Assembly: GCA_938018045.1 (NCBI GenBank)
Contig: CALIIP010000056.1
Location: forward strand, 1 to 16,551
Length of the DNA: 16,551 bases
Source: an uncultured Flavobacteriaceae bacterium
GTDB taxonomy: Bacteria; Bacteroidota; Bacteroidia; Flavobacteriales; Flavobacteriaceae
Direction: 5' to 3'
The position numbers and the translations under genes are program-made. The notes under the pieces are model-generated. The model did not search any database and was not told the DNA's origin. It saw nothing but the letters and a program-made list of their open reading frames with translations. Positions 7,507-13,736 of this stretch are shown here, piece after piece (position 1 is the first letter of the stretch; each line of letters opens with the position of its first letter).

Positions 7507-7636
7507 GTCATTCCGTACTTGATGCGGAATCTATAAAAAGTTTGAGTATAAGATTAGTTTCGTTGAATCTGTCATTCCCGCGAAAGCGGGAATCCATAAA
7601 TAAATGGCTCTAGATTCCTGCCTTCGCAGGAATGAC
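7507..7636. repeat. Cluster of three REP-like palindromic units
   Basis: Three related short palindromes share the edge GTCATTCC...GGAAT. Unit A is 7507-7532 (stem ATTCCGTA/TGCGGAAT with one T-G wobble, loop CTTGA). Unit B is 7571-7595 (stem ATTCCCGC/GCGGGAAT, loop GAAA). Unit C is 7612-7636 in the opposite orientation (stem ATTCCTGC/GCAGGAAT, loop CTTC). B and C form an inverted pair about 16 bases apart. The cluster lies between the convergent 3' ends of lon and the DUF1801 gene, the usual site for REP/BIME-type elements. Similar GTCATTCC hairpins are, from memory, dispersed in many bacterial genomes. I see no transposase here. Confidence 0.8.
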
Positions 7637-7646
7637 ATCACTCTTT

Positions 7647-8105
7647 TTATTTCTTCTTTATATTCTTTTCATACAACGCTATCCAATCTTTAACAGTCAT
7701 TTTTTGCATGAGTTCTGCAATCAATTCAAACGGAATTTCTTCTGCTTTTTTAAAGCGAATACAACTTTTTCCCATATCTAGTTTACGTTTGCAATGTTTT
7801 GGGTATTCAGCAACAAACCAATCTAATAATTCTGGATTTGCATAAATTCCCATATGATACAAGGCTATAAAATTCTTTTGAGAAGCAATATTTACAAAAG
7901 GTAATGGTAAGGAAGTATCACAATGATAACCATCAGGATATATGCTTTTTGGCACAACATAACCAATCATACCATAACTCATTTGTTCTTGAAAACCTTT
8001 TGGAATGTTATCTAAAATTGTTTGACGTAATTTGTTGAAATGCAGAATTCTATCTTCAGGAATTTTAGAAATATACTCTTCTGGAGTTTTTGCTGGTATG
8101 TTCAT
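7647..8105 (-). CDS. DUF1801 (YdhG-like) domain protein
   Basis: This 152-residue soluble protein matches the DUF1801 pattern: an N-terminal PEEYISKIPEDRILHFNKLRQTI (residues 8-30), a central MSYGMIGYVV (43-52) and VNIASQKNFIALYHMGIYAN (71-90), then the conserved CKRKLDMGKSCIRFKK segment near 104-119. Related Bacillus YdhG has been described as a frataxin-like iron protein, but other members have no known role, so function is left open. It has no signal peptide or membrane span. It is transcribed alone, convergent with lon and divergent from the DUF2971 gene, and its stop codon lies only 10 bases from the REP-like cluster. Confidence 0.82.
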   Translation of the reverse strand: MNIPAKTPEEYISKIPEDRILHFNKLRQTILDNIPKGFQEQMSYGMIGYVVPKSIYPDGYHCDTSLPLPFVNIASQKNFIALYHMGIYANPELLDWFVAEYPKHCKRKLDMGKSCIRFKKAEEIPFELIAELMQKMTVKDWIALYEKNIKKK

Positions 8106-8126
8106 TTTTAAGTGAATTTAGTATTT

Positions 8127-8134
8127 CAAATATA
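8127..8134 (-). promoter_or_regulatory. Putative -7 element for the DUF1801 gene
   Basis: On the minus strand this reads TATATTTG, an exact TAnnTTTG match ending 21 bases before the start codon at 8105. No clear TTG lies at the -33 distance. Confidence 0.45.
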
Positions 8135-8257
8135 CAAAAAAAGGATTTGTTAAAAACTTTATATTAAGTACAGGTAGATTATCCCTAACTTTACATATCG
8201 AGCGATAAAGTTTATTAAAATGAATCATTATCTCAACATTAGTAACAATTAAAGAAC

Positions 8258-8953
8258 ATGAAATTTTACAGATACCAGACTATTAATAAATTGACTCTAC
8301 AAAACTTAAGTAATCAGATGAATTGGGTAGCTGACCCTCTTGAATTCAATGACCCTTTTGAATTTAGTCTACACGAAGAATATTATACTAATTCCGAAGG
8401 GAAGCAAGAATTTTTAGAACTAAATCACAAACAAAGAATCAAAAATATTCAAGAAAAAATAAAAACTTTTGGAGTAGTATGCTATAGTAAAAAATATGAT
8501 GATATTTTACTTTGGTCTCACTATGCTGATAACCATAAAGGTATGTGCCTAGTTTTTGATGTTAAAAATGATGAAATTCCTTTTATGCGCAAAATTTCAT
8601 ACGACAAAAAACTGCCCTTTGTTGGTCATAAAAGCGATATAAGTTATGAAGATATAATCCCTGTAGTTACAACTAAATCAATGGATTGGCTATATGAAGA
8701 TGAGTACAGAGAGGTGATTACACAAAAAAAGGTTTTAAAAGATTATCCTGGTGATTTAGTCGAAATAATCTTTGGATGTAGGACTCCTTTATACGACATC
8801 AAAATAGTAAGAGATATTGCTGTAGGTAAAAATAATAAATTGACCATATCTAAAATGGTAATTGCTCAAAATAGTTATCAGTTACATAAACTGTCTATAG
8901 GAGATAACTCAGAAATCCCCAAATCATTTGGACATACAAATCTTAAAATGTAA
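8258..8953 (+). CDS. DUF2971 domain protein of unknown function
   Basis: This 231-residue soluble protein has the DUF2971 hallmarks: an N-terminal YRYQTINKLTLQNLSNQ then ADPLEFNDPFE (residues 25-35), a core reading CYSKKYDDILLWSHYADNHK (75-94) followed by GMCLVFD, and WLYEDEYREV at 144-153. The invariant-looking Ser-Lys, Trp-Ser-His-Tyr and Glu-Tyr-Arg residues suggest an enzyme active site, but no reaction is established to my knowledge. DUF2971 genes are patchily distributed and often sit in accessory positions. The gene stands alone, divergent from the DUF1801 gene and convergent with mazG (28 bases between stops). The only promoter-like sequence found is a weak TAACTTTA at 8186-8193. No partner toxin, antitoxin or defence gene is adjacent. 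Confidence 0.82.
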   Translation: MKFYRYQTINKLTLQNLSNQMNWVADPLEFNDPFEFSLHEEYYTNSEGKQEFLELNHKQRIKNIQEKIKTFGVVCYSKKYDDILLWSHYADNHKGMCLVFDVKNDEIPFMRKISYDKKLPFVGHKSDISYEDIIPVVTTKSMDWLYEDEYREVITQKKVLKDYPGDLVEIIFGCRTPLYDIKIVRDIAVGKNNKLTISKMVIAQNSYQLHKLSIGDNSEIPKSFGHTNLKM

Positions 8954-8981
8954 AAACGCTTCAACTTTTTACAAAAACAAT

Positions 8982-9761
8982 TTATTTGAAGAATTCTTTT
9001 GATTGCTCCCAATACTCATCCATTTCGGTAAGTGACATGTCATGAAGGTCCTTACCTTCTTTTTTTGCCGCTGCTTCCAAAAATTGAAAACGATTGATAA
9101 ACTTTTTATTAGTACGTTCTAAAGCGTTTTCTGGATTCACATTGATAAGACGAGCGTAGTTAATCATTGAGAATAAAACATCACCAAATTCAGACTCAAT
9201 AGCCTCTGTATTTCCTTTTTTTATTTCAACGTTTAGTTCGGTTAGTTCTTCTTGAACCTTTTCCCAAACTTGCTCAGGATGTTCCCAATCAAAACCTACA
9301 CCTGCAACTTTATCTTGAATTCTATTGGCTTTCACCATTGCAGGAAGAGATTTAGGAACACCTTCTAAAACTGAAGTTTTACCTTCTTTTAGTTTTAGTT
9401 TTTCCCAATTCTGTTTTACTTCCTCTTCATCTTTTACAGTAACATCTCCATAGATATGAGGATGGCGATGTATTAATTTATCTGAAATAGAATTGGCAAC
9501 ATCTGCAATATCAAAGTCGTTGGTTTCAGAGCCAATTTTAGCATAAAAAACAATGTGAAGTAACAAATCACCTAATTCTTTTTTGACTTCATCTAAGTTA
9601 TTGTCAAGAATTGCATCGCCAAGTTCGTAAGTTTCTTCAATAGTAAGATGACGTAGCGATTCTAAAGTTTGTTTTTGATCCCAAGGACATTTTTCACGCA
9701 ACTCATCCATAATGTCTAAAAGACGAGATAAGGCTTGTAATTTTTGTTCTTTAGAATTCAT
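8982..9761 (-). CDS. mazG: Nucleoside triphosphate pyrophosphohydrolase MazG
   Basis: This 259-residue cytosolic enzyme hydrolyses NTPs and dNTPs to monophosphates plus pyrophosphate, a nucleotide-pool housecleaning activity that in E. coli also lowers ppGpp effects. Two MazG domains are visible. The first has CPWDQKQTLESL (25-36) and the metal-binding Glu42-Glu43-x-x-Glu46 and Glu62-x-x-Asp65. The second has Glu171-Glu172-x-x-Glu175 and Glu191-x-x-Asp194. The linker carries KLIHRHPHIYGD (95-106), also typical. Length matches the E. coli protein (263). It is the last gene of a minus-strand run with DUF5606 and def, 72 bases after DUF5606. No promoter-like motif is seen in that gap, so it is probably co-transcribed. 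Confidence 0.96.
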   Translation of the reverse strand: MNSKEQKLQALSRLLDIMDELREKCPWDQKQTLESLRHLTIEETYELGDAILDNNLDEVKKELGDLLLHIVFYAKIGSETNDFDIADVANSISDKLIHRHPHIYGDVTVKDEEEVKQNWEKLKLKEGKTSVLEGVPKSLPAMVKANRIQDKVAGVGFDWEHPEQVWEKVQEELTELNVEIKKGNTEAIESEFGDVLFSMINYARLINVNPENALERTNKKFINRFQFLEAAAKKEGKDLHDMSLTEMDEYWEQSKEFFK

Positions 9762-9806
9762 ATTGTTTAAATTAGGGAAAAACGAAAAGTCAATTAGCGA
9801 ATAGTA

Positions 9807-9824
9807 AACTGCTAACTGCCAACT
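9807..9824. repeat. Short tandem heptamer repeat
   Basis: AACTGCT AACTGCC AACT gives two and a half copies of the 7-base unit AACTGCY in the mazG/DUF5606 gap, just outside the end of DUF5606 (9834). It is too short to assign a function and may be a remnant of a longer variable tract. Confidence 0.5.
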
Positions 9825-9833
9825 TCAAACAGC

Positions 9834-10250
9834 TTACTCTTTTTCCTCTTCAGTATCTTCTTCGATCGTAGAGAAGTCAAATTTATTATTCACCAAAAGG
9901 TTATACCATTGCAACACTTTTTTGATGTTAGATGGGTATACACGTTCATCATCATAATTTGGTAAAATCTCTAAAAAGTATGCAATCAAAACTTTATTAC
10001 TTTCTTTATGACTGATACATGCTGCACCTTCTTCTTTCTCAGAAATCGATTTAAGTATCAATTTTAAAGGCATTTCGTCTTCGTGTGTGTAAATAGCGAT
10101 ATTATCTAAAACACTCACGTTGTGCATTGCGTTTATTGGAAAACGTTTTTTGTCAATCAAAGATTCAACAATAATTCCACCTTTAGATTGTGCAATAATT
10201 TCATACAATCCTGGTTTTCCTGTAACAGCAATAATTTTTTCTAAACTCAT
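9834..10250 (-). CDS. DUF5606 family protein
   Basis: This 138-residue soluble protein looks like the Bacteroidota-specific DUF5606 family. The N-terminus is characteristic: MSLEKIIAVTGKPGLYEIIA, then GGIIVESLIDKKRFPINAMHNVSVLDNIAIYT (24-55), resembling a small beta-barrel. A helical part near 88-118 (ILPNYDDERVYPSNIKKVLQWYNLL) follows, then an acidic tail (EEDTEEEKE). No catalytic motif is evident. It lies 44 bases after def and 72 before mazG, an order I recall as conserved in flavobacteria, which hints at a housekeeping role linked to translation or nucleotide quality control. Function is unknown. Confidence 0.8.
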   Translation of the reverse strand: MSLEKIIAVTGKPGLYEIIAQSKGGIIVESLIDKKRFPINAMHNVSVLDNIAIYTHEDEMPLKLILKSISEKEEGAACISHKESNKVLIAYFLEILPNYDDERVYPSNIKKVLQWYNLLVNNKFDFSTIEEDTEEEKE

Positions 10251-10294
10251 TTTTATTCGGTATAATTTGTTTTATAAATAACCTCTATGAGGTT

Positions 10295-10882
10295 TTATTT
10301 CTTTTTCGGATTATAAAATTTCATTCTATAATCTGGATCTATTTTTCCTTTTGATATTTTTTCCAATCTCTTTTTTAGCAAACGTTTTTTTAGTGTCGAA
10401 AGTTTATCAGTAAATAAAATCCCTTCAATATGGTCATATTCATGCTGTACAACTCTTGCTGCAAGACCAGATAAAACTTCTGTATGCTTTTTAAAGTTCT
10501 CGTCGTAATATTCGATTTTTATAGTCTCGTTTCTAAAAACATCTTCACGAATATCAGGAATACTTAAACACCCTTCATTAAAAACCCATTCATCACCAGT
10601 TTCTTCAATAATTTGTGCGTTGATAAATGTTTTTTTGAAATTGCTTAAAAACGCTCTTTCTTCTTCTTCAAGTTCTTCATCACTAGCAAATGGAGTTGTG
10701 TCAACCAAAAACAAACGAATAGCTTTTCCAATTTGTGGTGCAGCCAATCCAACACCTTGTGCGTTATTCATGGTTTCTGTCATGTTTTGAAGCAACTCTT
10801 CAAGATTCGGGTAATCTTTGTCAATATCGACTCCAACTTTCCTTAAAACAGGTGTTCCGTATGCAATAATTGGTAAAATCAT
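10295..10882 (-). CDS. def: Peptide deformylase
   Basis: This 195-residue cytosolic metalloenzyme removes the formyl group from the initiator methionine of new proteins. All three family motifs are intact: GVGLAAPQIG (43-52, with Gln50), EGCLSIP (103-109, metal ligand Cys105) and QHEYDHIEG (146-154, metal ligands His147 and His151, catalytic Glu148). An acidic insertion (ASDEELEEEE, 66-75) between motifs 1 and 2 is typical of Bacteroidota forms. The basic C-terminal tail (about 163-195) is common in ribosome-associated deformylases. The gene leads the run def, DUF5606, mazG and has its own -7 motif. In related genomes ruvX commonly lies directly upstream; here a divergent methyltransferase gene separates them. 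Confidence 0.98.
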   Translation of the reverse strand: MILPIIAYGTPVLRKVGVDIDKDYPNLEELLQNMTETMNNAQGVGLAAPQIGKAIRLFLVDTTPFASDEELEEEERAFLSNFKKTFINAQIIEETGDEWVFNEGCLSIPDIREDVFRNETIKIEYYDENFKKHTEVLSGLAARVVQHEYDHIEGILFTDKLSTLKKRLLKKRLEKISKGKIDPDYRMKFYNPKKK

Positions 10883-10902
10883 TTTTTCATTTTTATCGAG
10901 TG

Positions 10903-10910
10903 CAAAAATA
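10903..10910 (-). promoter_or_regulatory. Putative -7 element for def
   Basis: The minus strand reads TATTTTTG, an exact TAnnTTTG match ending 20 bases before the def start codon at 10882. It faces the methyltransferase -7 element at 10935-10942, so this 81-base gap would hold two back-to-back promoters. Confidence 0.55.
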
Positions 10911-10934
10911 CGATAATTACATCTAATTTTTTAG

Positions 10935-10942
10935 TAGTTTTG
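10935..10942 (+). promoter_or_regulatory. Putative -7 element for the methyltransferase gene
   Basis: TAGTTTTG matches TAnnTTTG and ends 21 bases before the ATG at 10964. No TTG is found at the -33 position. Confidence 0.45.
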
Positions 10943-10963
10943 ATGCAATAATGATTTTTATAT

Positions 10964-11635
10964 ATGAATTGGAAAAAGTATTGGGATGATAATGCAACTT
11001 TAAATGCTGATAATACTATTGGTCAAGTTCAGCGAAAGGACATAGAAAGTACTTTATTGACGGCTAACCATATAGTTAGGGTTCTCGATATTAAAAGAGT
11101 TGATGATGTGATGGATGTGTGTTGTGGAAACGGAATATTAACGCATCAAATTGCAAAAAAGTGCAATCAAATTACTGGTGTAGACGATTCAGAAAAATTA
11201 CTCAATATTGCTAAAGTTAACTACAACGATTTGAATATTTCATATGTAAATTGTAATGCGTTAAATGTTTTTCAATCAATTGGTAATAAGCAGTTTAATA
11301 AAATTTATTTACAATTTTCATTTCAATATTTTGATAAGAAAAAAGATGGTGAAAAAGTTATTTCTGAAATGTTGAAATGTTTAAAGCCAAACGGTAAAAT
11401 TTTTATTGGTGATATTCCTAATCACGATAATTTCTTTGAATTTTATGGCACTTTTATGAAGAAACTTAGATATTTAAAAGACCGAATGCTAAATAAAGTT
11501 AGTATGGGAAAATTTTGGAAAGTATCTGAATTAGATACTATTTGTGAAATATTAGAAGTGAATGGAACTTATTTAGAACAACCAAAACAATTGCCATATT
11601 CTCACTATCGTTTTGATTATTTGATAGAGAATTAA
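10964..11635 (+). CDS. Class I SAM-dependent methyltransferase, substrate unknown
   Basis: This 223-residue soluble protein has the Rossmann methyltransferase pattern. Motif I is VMDVCCGNGILTHQIA (49-64), the acidic end of strand 2 is ITGVDDS (70-76, Asp74 likely binding the SAM ribose), a motif IV-like strand is FNKIYLQFSFQYF (111-123), and a post-I strand is LKPNGKIFIGDIP (140-152). The N-terminus MNWKKYWDDNATLNADNT resembles methyltransferases often found near surface-sugar genes, but no substrate motif is recognisable. It lies against the direction of the surrounding ruvX/def run. Its TAA overlaps the ruvX stop on the other strand by four bases (TTAA, 11632-11635). Codon use is not obviously different from its neighbours. 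Confidence 0.85.
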   Translation: MNWKKYWDDNATLNADNTIGQVQRKDIESTLLTANHIVRVLDIKRVDDVMDVCCGNGILTHQIAKKCNQITGVDDSEKLLNIAKVNYNDLNISYVNCNALNVFQSIGNKQFNKIYLQFSFQYFDKKKDGEKVISEMLKCLKPNGKIFIGDIPNHDNFFEFYGTFMKKLRYLKDRMLNKVSMGKFWKVSELDTICEILEVNGTYLEQPKQLPYSHYRFDYLIEN

Positions 11636-12042
11636 ATTTGGTCTAAATACGTTTGTAAAATGATTGTTGCGCTTATTTCATCAATCAGTGCCTTATTTTT
11701 ACGTTTTCCTTTTGACATTCCACTAGCAATCATTGTTTGAAAAGCCATTTTGGATGTAAACCGTTCGTCAACTCTTTTTATAGGTATTTCAGGATATTTA
11801 TTTGACAGTTTGGAAATAAATTTTAAAATATCAACCTCACTTTCACTTGCAGTATTATCCATCTGTTTTGGCTCACCAACGATAAAAGTTTCTACTTTTT
11901 CAGTAGATAAATAATCTTTTATAAAAGTAAAAATTGTTTTGGTATCAACGGTTTTAAGTCCAGAAGCAATAATCTGTAATTCATCGGTTACAGCAATTCC
12001 AGTGCGAACTTTTCCAAAATCAAATGCTAAAATACGAGCCAT
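11632..12042 (-). CDS. ruvX: RuvX/YqgF family RNase H-like nuclease
   Basis: This 136-residue protein has the compact YqgF RNase H-like fold. Visible acidic and signature residues are Asp8 in RILAFDFGKVRTGIAVTD (3-20), Glu57 in FIVGEPKQMDN (53-63), RVDERFTS (90-97) and Asp121 in KALIDEISATIILQ. The family is annotated as putative Holliday junction resolvase and, in E. coli, is essential and linked to 16S rRNA 5' processing. Length is normal (about 138). It has its own promoter-like motif upstream. Its 3' end overlaps the convergent methyltransferase gene, and def, its usual downstream neighbour, follows only after that gene. Confidence 0.95.
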   Translation of the reverse strand: MARILAFDFGKVRTGIAVTDELQIIASGLKTVDTKTIFTFIKDYLSTEKVETFIVGEPKQMDNTASESEVDILKFISKLSNKYPEIPIKRVDERFTSKMAFQTMIASGMSKGKRKNKALIDEISATIILQTYLDQI

Positions 12043-12063
12043 TAATTAATTTAAATATTTCAG

Positions 12064-12071
12064 CAAAAATA
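12064..12071 (-). promoter_or_regulatory. Putative -7 element for ruvX
   Basis: The minus strand reads TATTTTTG, an exact TAnnTTTG match, 21 bases before the ruvX start codon at 12042. No clear -33 TTG is found at the expected spacing. Confidence 0.5.
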
Positions 12072-12106
12072 CGGATTAATATTGCTAATAAATAAAAAGG
12101 CAATTT

Positions 12107-12138
12107 TTGAATAAACTGCTACGATATATTTATCTTTG
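12107..12138 (+). promoter_or_regulatory. Bacteroidota-type promoter of dapD
   Basis: TTG at 12107-12109, a 21-base spacer and TATCTTTG at 12131-12138 fit the TTG/TAnnTTTG consensus. The -7 element ends 22 bases before the ATG at 12161. The TTG here is also the first codon of a longer open frame, which this promoter argues against. Confidence 0.65.
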
Positions 12139-12160
12139 TGATTATAACTTTAAGACTAAA

Positions 12161-12976
12161 ATGGAAGAATTAAAAAATACAATTGAAAATGCTTGGGATA
12201 ATAGAGATTTACTGAAAACAGTAGAAACTCAAGAAGCGATTAGAGAGGTTATTGATTTACTAGATAAAGGTGAATTACGAGTTGCCGAACCAATAGAAAA
12301 TGATTGGCAAGTTAACGAATGGGTGAAGAAAGCTGTTGTGTTGTATTTTCCAATTCAGAAAATGGAAACAATAGAAGTTGGAGTTTTTGAATATCATGAT
12401 AAGATTCCACTTAAAAGAGGTTATAAAGAAAAAGGAATACGTGTTGTCCCTCATGCTGTTGCACGTCATGGAGCATATATTTCTTCAGGTACTATTTTGA
12501 TGCCAAGTTATGTAAATATTGGTGCTTATGTAGATGAGGGGACAATGGTAGATACATGGGCAACTGTTGGTTCTTGTGCGCAAATTGGTAAGAATGTACA
12601 TTTGAGTGGAGGAGTAGGAATTGGAGGTGTTTTGGAACCATTACAAGCATCACCAGTAATTATCGAAGACGGAGCATTTATTGGCTCGAGATGTATTGTT
12701 GTTGAAGGTGTAAGAGTTGAAAAAGAAGCAGTTTTAGGTGCCAATGTTGTTTTGACAATGAGCACCAAAATTATAGATGTAACAGGTGATGAACCTATTA
12801 TTACAAAAGGTGTTATTCCTGCAAGATCTGTTGTAATTCCTGGAAGTTATACCAAAGAATTTAAAGCAGGAAATTATAATGTACCTTGTGCTTTGATCAT
12901 TGGTAAAAGAAAAGAAAGTACAAATAAAAAGACTTCATTAAATGATGCGCTTCGTGAATATGATGTAGCTGTTTAA
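12161..12976 (+). CDS. dapD: Tetrahydrodipicolinate N-succinyltransferase
   Basis: DapD transfers succinyl from succinyl-CoA to 2,3,4,5-tetrahydrodipicolinate in lysine/diaminopimelate synthesis, so it feeds peptidoglycan. From this ATG it is 271 residues, the usual length for the family, starting MEELKNTIENAWDNRDLL. An in-frame TTG at 12107 would add 18 residues, but that TTG belongs to the promoter. The N-terminal helical domain runs to about 95. The left-handed beta-helix follows, with VVPHAVARHGAYISSGTILM (95-114), VNIGAYVDEGTMVDTWATVG (118-137) and a C-terminal cap ending IIGKRKESTNKKTSLNDALR. Conserved VDTWATVGSCAQIG (130-143) matches the substrate- and CoA-binding region. It leads a plus-strand operon with glycan genes; GT2 begins 10 bases after its stop. 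Confidence 0.96.
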   Translation: MEELKNTIENAWDNRDLLKTVETQEAIREVIDLLDKGELRVAEPIENDWQVNEWVKKAVVLYFPIQKMETIEVGVFEYHDKIPLKRGYKEKGIRVVPHAVARHGAYISSGTILMPSYVNIGAYVDEGTMVDTWATVGSCAQIGKNVHLSGGVGIGGVLEPLQASPVIIEDGAFIGSRCIVVEGVRVEKEAVLGANVVLTMSTKIIDVTGDEPIITKGVIPARSVVIPGSYTKEFKAGNYNVPCALIIGKRKESTNKKTSLNDALREYDVAV

Positions 12977-12986
12977 AATTTATAAA

Positions 12987-13736
12987 TTGAAAATCACTGC
13001 AATAATACCAACCTTTAACGAGGAAATACATATTGAAGATGCAATAAAGTCTGTAAGTTTTGCAGATGAAATAATTGTGGTAGACTCTTTTAGCACTGAT
13101 AAAACAATTGAGTTGGCAAGAAAACATGATGTTACCATTCTTCAGCGTGTGTTTGATGATTTTTCTACTCAAAAGAATTTTGCTATCAGTAAAGCAAAAA
13201 ATAAATGGATTTATGTTTTAGATGCAGATGAGCGTTTAACTCCAGCACTTCAAAAAGAAATTTTAGAAACTGTTAAATCTCCAAATAATTTCGTTGGGTT
13301 TTATGTATATCGAACCTTCTATTTTTTAAATAAAAAAATTAGGTTTGGTGGATGGAATCGAGATAAAGTAGTGCGATTATTCTTAAAAGAGCATTGTCAA
13401 TATGATGGAAATCTTGTTCATGAGATTATTAAAGCCAATGGAGAATTAGGGTTTTTAAAACAAAAAGTCGAACATTTTTCTTATAGAGGATTTGATCATT
13501 ATATTTCGAAATTGAATCAATACTCAGCTTTACAAGCAAAACAATTATATGAGAAAGGAAAAAAGGCTACATTATTTCATTTGTTAGTAAAGCCACCTGT
13601 TAGATTTTTAATCCATTACATACTTCGTTTAGGAATTTTGGATGGATTTGCTGGATTTATTTTAGCATCAACTCAAGCATACGGAGTTTATACACGTTAT
13701 ATAAAATTGAGGCTAATCAGAAAAAAATTAAAATAA
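12987..13736 (+). CDS. Family 2 glycosyltransferase (LPS-core beta-glucosyltransferase-like), TTG start
   Basis: This 249-residue GT-A enzyme resembles the WaaE/KdtX-like beta-glucosyltransferase branch of GT2. It starts KITAIIPTFNEEIHIEDAI. Asp33 in VVDSFSTDKT binds the nucleotide and Asp79-Ala-Asp81-Glu82 in YVLDADERLTPALQKEI coordinates the metal. NRDKVVRLFLKEHCQYDGNLVHE (124-146) carries the acceptor/base region. The C-terminus (about 205-249) is basic and hydrophobic, so it may sit on the inner membrane. The start must be TTG: an in-frame TAG lies at 12966-12968, and no methionine codon occurs anywhere in the frame after it. It probably adds a sugar to lipooligosaccharide core or another surface glycan. 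Its stop overlaps the next ATG (TAATG). Confidence 0.9.
   Translation: MKITAIIPTFNEEIHIEDAIKSVSFADEIIVVDSFSTDKTIELARKHDVTILQRVFDDFSTQKNFAISKAKNKWIYVLDADERLTPALQKEILETVKSPNNFVGFYVYRTFYFLNKKIRFGGWNRDKVVRLFLKEHCQYDGNLVHEIIKANGELGFLKQKVEHFSYRGFDHYISKLNQYSALQAKQLYEKGKKATLFHLLVKPPVRFLIHYILRLGILDGFAGFILASTQAYGVYTRYIKLRLIRKKLK

Noticed and set aside
7507..7636. CRISPR-like array
   Set aside because: The repeated units are palindromes of different orientation and sequence with unequal spacing and no cas genes; they fit REP-like elements.
10278..10296. Small hairpin AACCTC-TAT-GAGGTT next to the def stop codon
   Set aside because: The stem is only 6 bp and the minus strand (def direction) has no U tract after it, so it is not a convincing terminator; def, DUF5606 and mazG look co-transcribed.
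12897..13172. 91-codon minus-strand frame spanning the dapD/GT2 junction
   Set aside because: It overlaps two clear genes on the other strand and has no motif or promoter.
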